From positions 56,659 through 120,658 of the forward strand of contig PDTB01000016.1 of NCBI GenBank assembly GCA_002748665.1: a stretch of 64,000 nucleotides of DNA, given 5' to 3'. Made by a program: the position numbers and the translations under genes. The stretch is from Dethiosulfovibrio peptidovorans. Its GTDB lineage: Bacteria; Synergistota; Synergistia; Synergistales; Dethiosulfovibrionaceae. This document shows positions 25,813-34,400 of the stretch, one piece after another. Every line of letters starts with the position of its first letter. Within the stretch, counting starts at the first letter, position 1. The notes beneath the pieces are model-generated. The model saw only the letters and a list, made by a program, of their open reading frames with translations. It did no database searches and was not told the DNA's origin.

Positions 25813-26244
25813 TTACTCCAGTCTATCGTCCACGACGAAACCCAGCTGGGCCTCGGCAACCACGTCACCGTCAACTGTCCCCACGGTCCTGACTTTACCG
25901 ACCTTACCTCGAAGTTTAGTGAGGGTAGCCGTCGTGACAAGTTGATCTCCAGGACGAACGGGCCGACGAAACCGGGCCTTCTCTACCGAGGTCAGATAGA
26001 TAACTTTCCCCTGGAATTTCGGCTGCGAGAGGAGCACGACCGCCCCCGTCTGTCCCATCGCCTCTACGATGAGGACTCCGGGCATCACGGGCTCCCCAGG
26101 GAAGTGCCCCATGAAAAAAGGCTCGTTAATGGAGACGTTTTTTATTCCCACAGCCGAATCGTCCTGAACCTCAACAATCCGATCCACCAGAAGGAAGGGG
26201 TATCGATGAGGCAGAAATTCCATGATTTTGTGGATATCGAACAT
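25813..26244 (-). CDS. fabZ: 3-hydroxyacyl-ACP dehydratase
   Basis: A 143-residue hotdog-fold dehydratase of fatty-acid elongation. Seen: FLPHRYPFLLVDRI, GHFPGEPVMPGVLIVEAMGQ with the catalytic His and Glu, and ARFRRPVRPGDQL. It competes with lipid A synthesis for 3-hydroxyacyl-ACP, which explains its conserved place between lpxC and lpxA. ATG 26244 is preceded by GGAGG at 10 nt; a TTG at 26253 would put the ribosome site too close. The gap to lpxC is 5 bp. Confidence 0.96.
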   Translation of the reverse strand: MFDIHKIMEFLPHRYPFLLVDRIVEVQDDSAVGIKNVSINEPFFMGHFPGEPVMPGVLIVEAMGQTGAVVLLSQPKFQGKVIYLTSVEKARFRRPVRPGDQLVTTATLTKLRGKVGKVRTVGTVDGDVVAEAQLGFVVDDRLE

Positions 26245-26249
26245 AACCT

Positions 26250-27092
26250 TCAAACCTCCATCTCGTGTTGCACTTTAATTCGGCACACCAGCTTTTGATG
26301 GATTTGGTGACCGGCCTTCAAAGCTATGACATGACCGAGAACAGGGCGGCCAAGAAGGGCAAGATCCCCGATCAGGTCCAGAATTTTATGACGAACGAAC
26401 TCGTCGGTAAAACGAAGACCACCATCGGCCAACACCCGATCCTGATCTACCACGACAGCGTTCTCCAAAGATCCTCCCAGGGACAGCCCCATCTCCCGCA
26501 GCCCCTGAACCTCATCCATAAGAGCGAACGTCCGACAGCACGCGATCTCTCTTTTAAAAGTATCCCCCGTCACGTCCACGGAGAGGGCCTGACACCCAAT
26601 GGCCGTCCCAGGATAATCGATGACGTAGGTCACACGAAATCCATCGTGAGGCAGAAGAAGCACTGATCGTCCCCGAGCCAGGTCGTCCACGGCTAAGGGG
26701 CTCTCCACTGAGAGGGCGGAGATAACTCCGTCCCGACGAACACCTGCGTCTAAAAGCCCCCGAACGAAGGGTTCGGCACTGCCATCCATCGCGGGGATCT
26801 CTTCTCCCCTTACTTGAAGGGTTACCCCGTCAAGACCAAGTCCAGCGAGAGCCGCCAGGATGTGTTCCACCGTATGGACCTCCTGTCCATCAGGAAAGGA
26901 GAGGACCGTGCCCCGACCATCACCTCGAAATCGAGCTTGAGTCACGGGAAAAACCTGAGAGCCGAGACGGAAGGAAATCCCCGAAGAAGCTTGAGGGAGG
27001 AGATCCACCTCACAGGGACATCCAGAATGAAGGCCGATACCTCGAAAAAAACAGGGTTTCTCCAGTATAAAACGAGGGACCAAAGACCTCAC
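26250..27092 (-). CDS. lpxC: UDP-3-O-acyl-GlcNAc deacetylase
   Basis: A 280-residue zinc metalloamidase, the committed step of lipid A synthesis. Seen: VHTVEHILAALAGLGLD (zinc His), AMDGSAEPFVRGLLDAG, RTFALMDEVQGLREMG, GLRFTDEFVRHKILDLIGDLALLG (second zinc His and Asp) and catalytic GHQIHQKL at the end. GTG 27092 overlaps the lpxD stop by 4 bp. Somewhat shorter than E. coli LpxC (305) but with all metal ligands. Confidence 0.96.
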   Translation of the reverse strand: MRSLVPRFILEKPCFFRGIGLHSGCPCEVDLLPQASSGISFRLGSQVFPVTQARFRGDGRGTVLSFPDGQEVHTVEHILAALAGLGLDGVTLQVRGEEIPAMDGSAEPFVRGLLDAGVRRDGVISALSVESPLAVDDLARGRSVLLLPHDGFRVTYVIDYPGTAIGCQALSVDVTGDTFKREIACCRTFALMDEVQGLREMGLSLGGSLENAVVVDQDRVLADGGLRFTDEFVRHKILDLIGDLALLGRPVLGHVIALKAGHQIHQKLVCRIKVQHEMEV

Positions 27093-28111
27093 GATCGTTC
27101 CTCGACGGGAAACCGGGCCTCAAGTTCCCTGACCCGAAGAAATAGCTCGTCCAAGCGACGAAGAAGAGCCCTTTGGCGGAGTTCCTGACGATGATCCCTG
27201 GCGGGGAAACCCGAGACGACCGCCCCAGAAGAGACGTCCTTAGTGACGCCCCCCAAAGCGGCCACGGTGGCCCCTTCGCCTACCGTGACATGATCCTGAA
27301 CTCCACTTCGAGCTCCCATAATCACCCGATCCTCCAGGACAGCACTGCCAGAGACACCGGTCTGGGCCACCAACAGACAGTCATGACCGATAGAGACATT
27401 GTGACCAACCTGAACGTGATTGTCCAGTTTGGTCCCTGCCCGGATAACCGTATCGCCGATGGTTCCACGATCCACGGTGCTTCCCGAACCAATTTCCACG
27501 CCGTCGCCCAGGACCACGCCCCCGATCTGAGGAACTTTGATCACATTCGAGCCCTTAGAAGCCGGAATATGACCAAACCCGTCAGCGCCGATAACCACGT
27601 TGCCATGAAGCAGCACCCGACGCCCCAGGGTACAACCACTGTAGATCACTACCCCGGGCTCCAGAATCGACCCTTCCCCCACTGAGACTCCCTCACCTAA
27701 AAAGACACTGGCCCTCAGAACCACGGCAGATGCCACCACAGCGTCCTTGGAGACCACACAGAGAGGTCCGATGGAGGCGTCAGGAGCCACCTGAGCGGTC
27801 GGATGAACCACCGCCGAGGAGTGAATTCCCCGTTGTGTCTCGGGCAGACGCTGAAACAGCGAGAGAAGAGATGCCATCGCAACCCGAGGTTCGGGAACGA
27901 TCACACCCGATCGCCCTGAATTAAAGCAATCCTCTCTCCCAACCACCGCCACGCTCGTTGGAAGGGCTTCAGCCCCGGACGCCCTCAGCAACACCACAAT
28001 ACCTTCAGGGTCGTGATTCGACGGCTCTGAGACCCGCCGTATCACCCGTCGTCCATCGCCGACAACACGCCCGGACAGTCGTTGAGCCAGTTCGTCTATA
28101 GTGTATTCCAT
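27089..28111 (-). CDS. lpxD: UDP-3-O-acylglucosamine N-acyltransferase
   Basis: A ~340-residue left-handed beta-helix acyltransferase adding the N-linked acyl chain. Seen: N-terminal uridine-binding domain MEYTIDELAQRLSGRVVGDG, hexapeptide repeats, catalytic His in LDNHVQVGHNVSIGHDCLL and a C-terminal helix. I prefer ATG 28111, with AGAGAGG about 9 nt upstream; ATG 28135, adding eight residues and lying 2 bp from the preceding gene, is possible. Its neighbours bamA and the barrel-like gene upstream match the bamA-(skp)-lpxD arrangement of many diderms. Confidence 0.94.
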   Translation of the reverse strand: MEYTIDELAQRLSGRVVGDGRRVIRRVSEPSNHDPEGIVVLLRASGAEALPTSVAVVGREDCFNSGRSGVIVPEPRVAMASLLSLFQRLPETQRGIHSSAVVHPTAQVAPDASIGPLCVVSKDAVVASAVVLRASVFLGEGVSVGEGSILEPGVVIYSGCTLGRRVLLHGNVVIGADGFGHIPASKGSNVIKVPQIGGVVLGDGVEIGSGSTVDRGTIGDTVIRAGTKLDNHVQVGHNVSIGHDCLLVAQTGVSGSAVLEDRVIMGARSGVQDHVTVGEGATVAALGGVTKDVSSGAVVSGFPARDHRQELRQRALLRRLDELFLRVRELEARFPVEERS

Positions 28112-28137
28112 CTTGAAGGACCTCTCTTCATTCATCG

Positions 28138-29439
28138 TTACAGATCACCGACGGCTCGCAGACTCCATCTGTCGTCGAAACGATCGTCGTACTGAAGCTC
28201 CAGAGACACGGTCTCGTTGATCCGGTACCCCAAAGAGCCCTGATTTTCCCGGTCCTGACTGTGACGCCACCAAAGATACGGTCCTTTTCGGTGACCGGTT
28301 AGCCATAAACGATACCACAGGGACGATCGATCACCCCAAGCGTACTCGGCACCGATCCATACAGGGGAACAGGGAGACCAGCGGAACCCCAGACGAGATT
28401 CTATGTCCCAGTCATCCAGCTCACAGATGAACTCACCGTAGAATTCGGGCTCTACTCCAGAAAAGATCTGGGCAAATCTCCCAAAGTGAAGTCCGAACTC
28501 GGGAACCCGATCCTGAGCCCCTGCCTGTACGGCAACCCAGGCCCGAAGAGAATATCTCCTGCTCTCTACCGAAGCGTCCACCTGAGCAATCTGATCAGGA
28601 CGAAGCTCCACGTCCACCCGGGCATTCACCGCAGAAACAGTGCTTCGCTCCTGGGCCATACCTCTGGCCCAGCGATTCACCTGCTCCCGATGACGATCAA
28701 TCCACGCGACGGGAAGCCCTACCAAGGGGGACAGATCTTTCAGAAAGGACTCTCGAAGCCGATCCCGAAGGACATTCGGAAGGGTAGAGGAAGTGATACG
28801 GGGATCGGTAGCCAGAACAAAAGGAGGGGACGGAAGCAGGGCAATATCCAAGATAACCTGACCTTCATCGATCCGAACCACGGACGTTCCACGCCACCCA
28901 GGAAGACAGTCCTCCATCAAGGTATGAAGTGACGATCTGAAAGCCTCATCTCCCCAACTTAACGCCCTGTAAGGAACTCCCTTGAGGAGGTGAGACAGTT
29001 TTTGAGCCAACATTTGCCCGTCCTCCTGAATCCAGCGCGTGAGAGGCGACTGAAGCTCAGGTGGCGTCACCGTAACCACCCAAGGTAAGGAAAGGGTGGG
29101 GTGAAAGCTCAACAGGGGACCCTTTTCTTCCAGAGAGATGGTCACATCGTACCCAGAGAAGAGCCGCTGCGCCACAACAGCCAGGGCGTCGAGCGCCGAA
29201 ACAGGAGGCACGTTTCGCTGGGACAACTCAGTCCATACGGCCTGGGCAGCTCGTTGAGCTCTGGGAACCAACCACGGAGGAAGCCCCTCCACCGTCGAGA
29301 CTGAAGCCCCCCAGGCACACAACGGACAAAGAAAGGCTGCGGCGGCTGCCACGGCCACCACAGCCCTCCCAAGATCCCGAAACAGCGTTATTCGACTAGA
29401 AGATTTCGCCAAACCCGAAGTGGAACTGGGAATCGTCAT
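28138..29439 (-). CDS. Secreted/outer-membrane protein of unknown function between bamA and lpxD
   Basis: I do not recognise this ~433-residue protein. It has a signal-peptide-like segment (AVVAVAAAAAFLCPLCAWGA, cleavage after AWGA). A soluble N-terminal half follows, then a C-terminal half (from about residue 290) of alternating polar/aromatic strands such as SLRAWVAVQAG, EYAWGDRSSLWYRLWL and VSLELQYDDRF. That pattern suggests an outer-membrane beta-barrel or beta-sandwich. The ATG at 29439 overlaps the bamA end by 44 bp; other in-frame starts are TTG or GTG nearby. It occupies the position that skp holds in Proteobacteria, but shares no visible similarity with it. An envelope-assembly role is inference from position. 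Confidence 0.6.
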   Translation of the reverse strand: MTIPSSTSGLAKSSSRITLFRDLGRAVVAVAAAAAFLCPLCAWGASVSTVEGLPPWLVPRAQRAAQAVWTELSQRNVPPVSALDALAVVAQRLFSGYDVTISLEEKGPLLSFHPTLSLPWVVTVTPPELQSPLTRWIQEDGQMLAQKLSHLLKGVPYRALSWGDEAFRSSLHTLMEDCLPGWRGTSVVRIDEGQVILDIALLPSPPFVLATDPRITSSTLPNVLRDRLRESFLKDLSPLVGLPVAWIDRHREQVNRWARGMAQERSTVSAVNARVDVELRPDQIAQVDASVESRRYSLRAWVAVQAGAQDRVPEFGLHFGRFAQIFSGVEPEFYGEFICELDDWDIESRLGFRWSPCSPVWIGAEYAWGDRSSLWYRLWLTGHRKGPYLWWRHSQDRENQGSLGYRINETVSLELQYDDRFDDRWSLRAVGDL

Positions 29440-31126
29440 CACCCTCAGCGTAGTCAAGGCGGAGATTTCCGAGAGGAGTCCTTACCCGAACACCCAGACC
29501 ATAGTCGTCTTTCATATCGGAGAAACTCAACTCGGTGTTCCCCACATCGTAGAACAGGACTAAAGAGAAAGCGTCCTCTACAGGGACGTGCAATTCGAAG
29601 TTCCCCAACAGAAGTTCATCACCCTTAAACTGCGCAGAGTCGTACCCCCGAAGAGTTCTGGCCCCTCCTAACATGTAGCGCTCCATCCACGGCACAGAAC
29701 CACTGGACGAACCAACTTTGATCCTGGCAGCAAATAACATGGGGTTATCCTTCTCGATCCTGAGATCTATCAGATCCTCCAACCCCTTGATGGGCACAAA
29801 GACCTTCCCCTCAAACCAGTACTTTGTAAAACTCCAATCGCCGCCAAGAAACTCCATAGCCTGCTCCACCGCGACTGTCTCCAAGTCACCTTTTCGGTAT
29901 TGCAGATAGGGATCCAGGTTATTCCTGGTAAGCTCCCCCATCACGGTAAAGGCACTTCCTCCTGTCCCACCATTACTTGTAACCAAGTCAAACATATCCC
30001 TTGACCCGCTTTTAAACTGGACATCGCTGTCATGCCAATCAAGGGTTATGAACCAGCTGAGCTTATCGTTACCCCGAAACTTCTTCCCAGCACCGATGTA
30101 CACGCCCTTTCGATCTTCGTCATACTCAAAAAGTTGCCGGGGTCCCAAGTCCTTGTCCCAATACGTTCGATCCTCGTACTCCCGACTGTAGGCGCCTATT
30201 TTCCAGGCATAGGCCTTCTGGTCCATATACGAGTCGGAGACGCTGGCCCAATACCCCTCGTACTCACCTAAGTCAAACCCCACATCAAGATGAATACCCC
30301 GACCGGCCAGGTTAGAGTCCGAGTACGAAACACCGCCACCCCAACCGCTGCTGGAACCGTGGCTCACTGAGAACGAGACCTTGCCGGTCTTCTGTTCCTC
30401 AACGGTAAGGATAAGATCCACGGAGCCCGAACCATCCTCAGAGGGCTCAAACCCCACACTCACATCCTCGAAATACCCGAGGGCTCGTATTTTCCCCAGA
30501 GAGTGACGAAGAATCATGGAGTTGAAAAGGTCTCCCTCCTTGATACCAATGATACGCCGGACGACGTAGTCCTTGGTTTTCTTGTTACCCTGGATCACAA
30601 TCTCACCGATACGAGGTTCTTCAATATAGACCTTCACCAGCCCGCCATTAACCTGAACGTCCTTGATTCTATTCATAACATATCCGTCTTCCTGAAATTT
30701 TTCTTTAATCCTTTGAAGGTCGTGACGGAAAAATACTCTGTTAAAAACGGACCCAGGAGTGGTGAATACCTGTTTTCGAAGGTCCTCATCGCTATAGACG
30801 GTATTACCGATAAACTGGACCTCGGTCACTACAGGATTTTCGGTAACAACGTACATCACTGAGACATCGTCCTGTCGGGGATCAAGACGAGCATCGACAT
30901 AGGAGAAAAACCCAAGACCGTATATGGCCTCAATATCCTTTCGGATGGTCTCTTGGTCCAGAGGCTCACCGACCTTGGTCTCGACCACACCTAATATATG
31001 CTGGGAGACGACCTCCTCGTTCCCTTCAACAGAGACCTCGGCGACCACGGAAGCTGCTTCACCGGCAAACGCCATGGAAGAAACCAGCACGGCAGCCACC
31101 AACAACGATATGGATATCCTCCTCAC
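29396..31126 (-). CDS. bamA: Outer-membrane protein assembly factor BamA (Omp85)
   Basis: A 576-residue Omp85 protein: signal peptide (ISLLVAAVLVSSMAFAGEAA), about three POTRA domains (residues ~27-255; e.g. VTEVQFIGNTVYSDEDLRKQ and IGEIVIQGNKKTKDYVVRR) and a C-terminal 16-strand barrel. The barrel has the GGARTLRGYDSAQF motif (the VRGF/Y family signature) and ends in Phe. It is shorter than E. coli BamA because there are fewer POTRA repeats. It inserts beta-barrel proteins into the outer membrane. The start is GTG 31126 with GGAGAGGG upstream. It heads the lipid A operon, just after the sigma/membrane-protein pair. Confidence 0.94.
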   Translation of the reverse strand: MRRISISLLVAAVLVSSMAFAGEAASVVAEVSVEGNEEVVSQHILGVVETKVGEPLDQETIRKDIEAIYGLGFFSYVDARLDPRQDDVSVMYVVTENPVVTEVQFIGNTVYSDEDLRKQVFTTPGSVFNRVFFRHDLQRIKEKFQEDGYVMNRIKDVQVNGGLVKVYIEEPRIGEIVIQGNKKTKDYVVRRIIGIKEGDLFNSMILRHSLGKIRALGYFEDVSVGFEPSEDGSGSVDLILTVEEQKTGKVSFSVSHGSSSGWGGGVSYSDSNLAGRGIHLDVGFDLGEYEGYWASVSDSYMDQKAYAWKIGAYSREYEDRTYWDKDLGPRQLFEYDEDRKGVYIGAGKKFRGNDKLSWFITLDWHDSDVQFKSGSRDMFDLVTSNGGTGGSAFTVMGELTRNNLDPYLQYRKGDLETVAVEQAMEFLGGDWSFTKYWFEGKVFVPIKGLEDLIDLRIEKDNPMLFAARIKVGSSSGSVPWMERYMLGGARTLRGYDSAQFKGDELLLGNFELHVPVEDAFSLVLFYDVGNTELSFSDMKDDYGLGVRVRTPLGNLRLDYAEGDDDSQFHFGFGEIF

Positions 31127-31147
31127 AAGACCCTCTCCTTCCGGTCA

Positions 31148-31732
31148 TTACAGTTCATTCGTATCTTCCAAAATCACGAGGCTGTCACCACCCCGAAGAG
31201 CCCGTTGTCCAATCTCAATGAGACTCATCATTTCATCCAAGGGAACTGTTCTTTGAGATGACGTACTCTTTGGCATAGAAGGGAGCTCCTCTGACCGAGA
31301 AACCCGATGCCTTTGACGCTGAAATTCCTTGGGGGGCTCAGAGACCGACGAGGGCACCTCAACGAGATTGGCCCCACTCAGGTTATTTCTGAGTGCTCTT
31401 AAAAGTTTTCGTTCATCCAAAGTGACCAGCTCCAACAAGGCTTTTTGGTCTTGCCAGAGCAACGCCTCCCCTCTCAGGTCGGACGTTGATAGAGGAAAGG
31501 CTGCCATGAGGACAAACACCGTTGCCGCAAGCACCGTGCCTACAGATCGAGTTCCCCTTCGTCTGGAGAATGTATGGGGCTGATCGACGACAGACCACAG
31601 GACACGACGGGCATTTTCAAGCTCAGCGGCAGCACACTCCATGTCAGACAGGGCATTTTCCCAAGACCGGGACCTACAGGCAAGAAGACATCGATCCAGC
31701 CATCTCTGTACGGTATGTATTCTCTTTTCCAT
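31148..31732 (-). CDS. Single-pass membrane protein of unknown function (candidate anti-sigma factor)
   Basis: A 194-residue protein with a helical N-terminus of ~60 residues (Arg/Cys/Trp-rich, RWLDRCLLACRSRSWENAL), one membrane segment (SVGTVLAATVFVLMAAFPL) and a ~110-residue polar C-terminus. This topology and its place immediately after a sigma-70 gene resemble anti-sigma factors, although no ASD or zinc motif is recognised. ATG 31732 has GGAGG 6 nt upstream. The stop is 22 bp before bamA, so it is probably co-transcribed with the outer-membrane genes. The function is not established. Confidence 0.6.
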   Translation of the reverse strand: MEKRIHTVQRWLDRCLLACRSRSWENALSDMECAAAELENARRVLWSVVDQPHTFSRRRGTRSVGTVLAATVFVLMAAFPLSTSDLRGEALLWQDQKALLELVTLDERKLLRALRNNLSGANLVEVPSSVSEPPKEFQRQRHRVSRSEELPSMPKSTSSQRTVPLDEMMSLIEIGQRALRGGDSLVILEDTNEL

Positions 31733-31789
31733 AGGGAGCCTCCGAAGACTTCAATAGTATTTTTTGTTTTGTGTCTTCAGTATCCCCTG

Positions 31790-32359
31790 CTACCGCTGCG
31801 GAGTGGCATCCCGAACTACAAGCCAATTTTTTAGCCACGCCAAGGCTTTTCGGCGAAGGCGATAGACGTGGCTCACATCGAGATCCTCGTCCTTGGCCAC
31901 ATCCTTAGCTTTTCTTCCTTCCATAATCAGCTCGGAAAGAATCCGACACTCCCTGTCAGGCAAGGACTCCAAGGCGCTCCAAAGGTCCAGAGCCGCATCA
32001 ATGCTCTCGGGAGAAACAGGGGCTCGAAGCTCTTCGTCTACATCCTCCATGGGCAAAGGGGCCTTAGCCTCCTTCCGTTGAAGAAAGTTGAGCATTTGCC
32101 CCTTAATTCTATAATAACCGTAGGTGGTAAAACGATAGCCTCTCTCTGGCTTGAAACGATCCACCCCGTTGATCAGAGCCATCATCCCTTCCTGCACTAT
32201 GTCGGGGTACAGACCTGGAGCGACATGAAATTTCTTAGCGATCCAAAACACCAAGGGACGATACAAAAGGATCAACGCCTCTCGAGCTTCTTTATTCCCA
32301 TTCTTATGTCGGATCCACAAAGCACGTTCTTCTTCCGGGGATATTCGGTTCTTCTGCAC
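31790..32359 (-). CDS. Sigma-70 family RNA polymerase sigma factor
   Basis: A 189-residue sigma factor with region 2 (DIVQEGMMALINGVDRF, then RFTTYGYYRIKGQM, the -10 recognition helix) and a C-terminal region 4-like helix-turn-helix (GRKAKDVAKDEDLDVSHVYRLRRKAL). No region 1 is present and region 3 is reduced. That is the architecture of alternative sigma factors, though closer to FliA/SigH-type region 2 than to classical ECF. GTG 32359 follows a GGGGG box at 7 nt. An extended -10 promoter lies at 32391-32399. Followed by a single-pass membrane protein and bamA, it may control envelope genes. Confidence 0.85.
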   Translation of the reverse strand: MQKNRISPEEERALWIRHKNGNKEAREALILLYRPLVFWIAKKFHVAPGLYPDIVQEGMMALINGVDRFKPERGYRFTTYGYYRIKGQMLNFLQRKEAKAPLPMEDVDEELRAPVSPESIDAALDLWSALESLPDRECRILSELIMEGRKAKDVAKDEDLDVSHVYRLRRKALAWLKNWLVVRDATPQR

Positions 32360-32388
32360 AGATCCACCCCCTCAATAAAATCCAACGC

Positions 32389-32400
32389 TTATTGTACCAG
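32389..32400 (-). promoter_or_regulatory. Extended -10 promoter of the sigma-factor gene
   Basis: On the minus strand, CTGGTACAATAA contains TGG followed by TACAAT (32391-32396), an extended -10 with no good -35. The sigma-gene start lies about 32 bp downstream. The identical 12-mer occurs at 56222-56233 in front of the WecA-WecG/V-ATPase operon. Confidence 0.4.
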
Positions 32401-32427
32401 CAAGTCAGCAAAAAAGGGGTACAGTCA

Positions 32428-32470
32428 CAAAAAACGCCCCAAGAGAGAGATAGGAGAGACCACTCTCTGG
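32428..32470 (-). terminator. Putative intrinsic terminator after ribF
   Basis: Arms CTCTCTGG (32463-32470) and CCAAGAGAG (32439-32447, one bulge) could pair; the minus strand then reads GGGGCG and six Ts (32429-32434). It lies 15 bp past the ribF stop and separates it from the sigma-factor promoter. The loop is long (15 nt), so the call is moderate. Confidence 0.45.
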
Positions 32471-32484
32471 AATCAGAACACACG

Positions 32485-33447
32485 CTAACGGTGCCTTGTC
32501 GTAAGAAACAAGCCTCCGTTCTGAGGTAAAAATCTCCGACATAACCAGAAAACGGGCATCTCCTCGTCATTCTCACTTTGAAAAAGCCTTCTGGTTTGCT
32601 CTACGTCGAGCCTGATCTGTCTCGATAGACAGCCAGGATCGTCAAAACGCTGGCTCGCTCTAAGGCGATGATATAAAAAGACGGTGAGCCGCCTGTCGTA
32701 GAGGTCTCCATCAAAGTCGACCAAATGGACCTCGACCTGAGGAACGGTCACGTCACCAAAGGTGGGATTGATCCCCACGGAGATAGCCGCAGCGGATATC
32801 CTCTCATCAACGATGGCCTTTCCGGCATACACCCCCGAGGCGGGAAGCGCCTTCGATTCGGGAACCTTGAGGTTCGCAGTGGGGACAGCCATGAATCGTC
32901 CTCGGCCACGGCCCCTTATGACGGAACAAGTCATAAAGAACGGATATCCCAAGAAAGTCCGCACCCTGTACACATCTCCCCGAAGAAGCAGGTCTCTAAT
33001 TCCCGTGCTACTTACCACCGTCCCCTCAAGCTTGAAGGGGGAAACGACCTCTAAAGGAATTCCTCGCATCCTGCAGAGTTTTTGCAAAACTTCTGGATTT
33101 CCCAAACGAGCTCTGCCGAAACGAAAATCATGACCCACGACAACCCCTGAGAGGCCGATATGACTGTCCAGATATTGGAAGAATTCCTCGGGAGCCATGG
33201 ACGATAGATCAGGAGAAAAAAGCAAAGAATGAACCCGGGGGATTCCCAAGAAAGCCGCGATGCGCTCCTTTTCCTCATCGGTAAATAGCAGAGGCATCTG
33301 TCCCCCAGACAGGACCCATCGAGGATGAGGGGTAAAGGATACAACCGACCAGGGCACGCCCTCCCTTTCCGCCAAGGCCGACGCCCTGACCAGCAGCCTC
33401 TGATGCCCTCGATGATACCCGTCGAAAGCACCGAGAACGACGATCAC
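32485..33447 (-). CDS. ribF: Bifunctional riboflavin kinase / FAD synthetase
   Basis: A 320-residue enzyme making FMN and FAD. Seen: the N-terminal adenylyltransferase with GAFDGYHRGHQRLL, VVGHDFRFGRARLG and STGIRDLL, and the C-terminal kinase with GRGRGRFMAVPTANL and GVYAG...VGINPTFG. The last ~25 residues (after the DVEQTRRLF region) look like a non-conserved tail. GTG 33447 overlaps truB by 4 bp, the usual truB-ribF pairing. Confidence 0.93.
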   Translation of the reverse strand: MIVVLGAFDGYHRGHQRLLVRASALAEREGVPWSVVSFTPHPRWVLSGGQMPLLFTDEEKERIAAFLGIPRVHSLLFSPDLSSMAPEEFFQYLDSHIGLSGVVVGHDFRFGRARLGNPEVLQKLCRMRGIPLEVVSPFKLEGTVVSSTGIRDLLLRGDVYRVRTFLGYPFFMTCSVIRGRGRGRFMAVPTANLKVPESKALPASGVYAGKAIVDERISAAAISVGINPTFGDVTVPQVEVHLVDFDGDLYDRRLTVFLYHRLRASQRFDDPGCLSRQIRLDVEQTRRLFQSENDEEMPVFWLCRRFLPQNGGLFLTTRHR

Positions 33448-34400
33448 AACGGCTCCCCTCCTGAAAAAACGTTGGTCTCAGGGACGAGCATTCCCCTTTG
33501 CTCCACGACCTCGAAACGACACATGGAAAGGACACCATCTCCCAATACCATGAGAGGACCGTCGGGAACTGTCGCTCTGGAGACAACCTGAGCTCGGTCC
33601 AGAGGCACGGGAAGACCGTTTCGTAACCGCTCAGCCAGATCGCTCGAAATCTGGTATGTCGCATACGCCCGAGAGATCGTCGTCAAAGGCAACAGAGCAC
33701 CCAGCAAATCTGACCGATCCGGCGGGATCTCGGGATCGAACGGAATACCGTGATAAGCGAGATCGAAGGGGCCCGTAGCAGTTCGTTTAAGAGATCGGAG
33801 ATGGCCACCACAGCCCAGAAAATCCCCGATATCCCGCGCCACACTCCTGATATAGGTCCCCTTGTGACAAATCACCTGAAGGCCAATCTCCGGCGGATCG
33901 CTGGTCACGCTGAGAACGCGGATCGACTTGATGTACACTGGCCGAGGAGAGAGAACGACATCCTGCCCCTGGCGAACTATGGTATGAGCCCTCTGTCCCT
34001 GTACTTTAAGCGCCGAGACAGCGGGGGGGCGCTGCATTCGTACTCCCAAAAATGAGGGCAGAATCTTCCGAACAAGATTCTCGGAGAGGTTTGGGACCTC
34101 TGATTCTGCCAGGATCTCTCCCGCCCCATCGTCGGTGGAGGTCGTTATTCCAAGACGGACGGTCCCCACGTACGTCTTGGGCAAGGCCATGACATACTGG
34201 CAGAATCTGGTAGCCTTTCCTACAAGGACGATAAGCTGCCCTTGGGCCGTAGAGTCCAGGGTCCCGGCGTGACCTACTTTGTTTTTTTTGCCTACAATCC
34301 GTCTCACAGCCGAGACACATTGGGTACTCCGGACACCAGAGGGTTTATGGAGGACGAGGAAGCCTCCATCACAATCGGTTTTGAATTTCACCGATGACAT
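33444..34400 (-). CDS. truB: tRNA pseudouridine-55 synthase
   Basis: A 318-residue enzyme modifying U55 of the tRNA T-loop. Seen: GGFLVLHKPSGVRST, KVGHAGTLDSTAQG with the catalytic Asp (Ser replaces the usual Pro after it), KTYVGTVRLG and GTYIRSVARDIG. ATG 34400 overlaps nrnA by 32 bp and has GAGGTGA 6 nt upstream; no later in-frame start preserves the conserved N-terminus. Confidence 0.94.
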   Translation of the reverse strand: MSSVKFKTDCDGGFLVLHKPSGVRSTQCVSAVRRIVGKKNKVGHAGTLDSTAQGQLIVLVGKATRFCQYVMALPKTYVGTVRLGITTSTDDGAGEILAESEVPNLSENLVRKILPSFLGVRMQRPPAVSALKVQGQRAHTIVRQGQDVVLSPRPVYIKSIRVLSVTSDPPEIGLQVICHKGTYIRSVARDIGDFLGCGGHLRSLKRTATGPFDLAYHGIPFDPEIPPDRSDLLGALLPLTTISRAYATYQISSDLAERLRNGLPVPLDRAQVVSRATVPDGPLMVLGDGVLSMCRFEVVEQRGMLVPETNVFSGGEPL

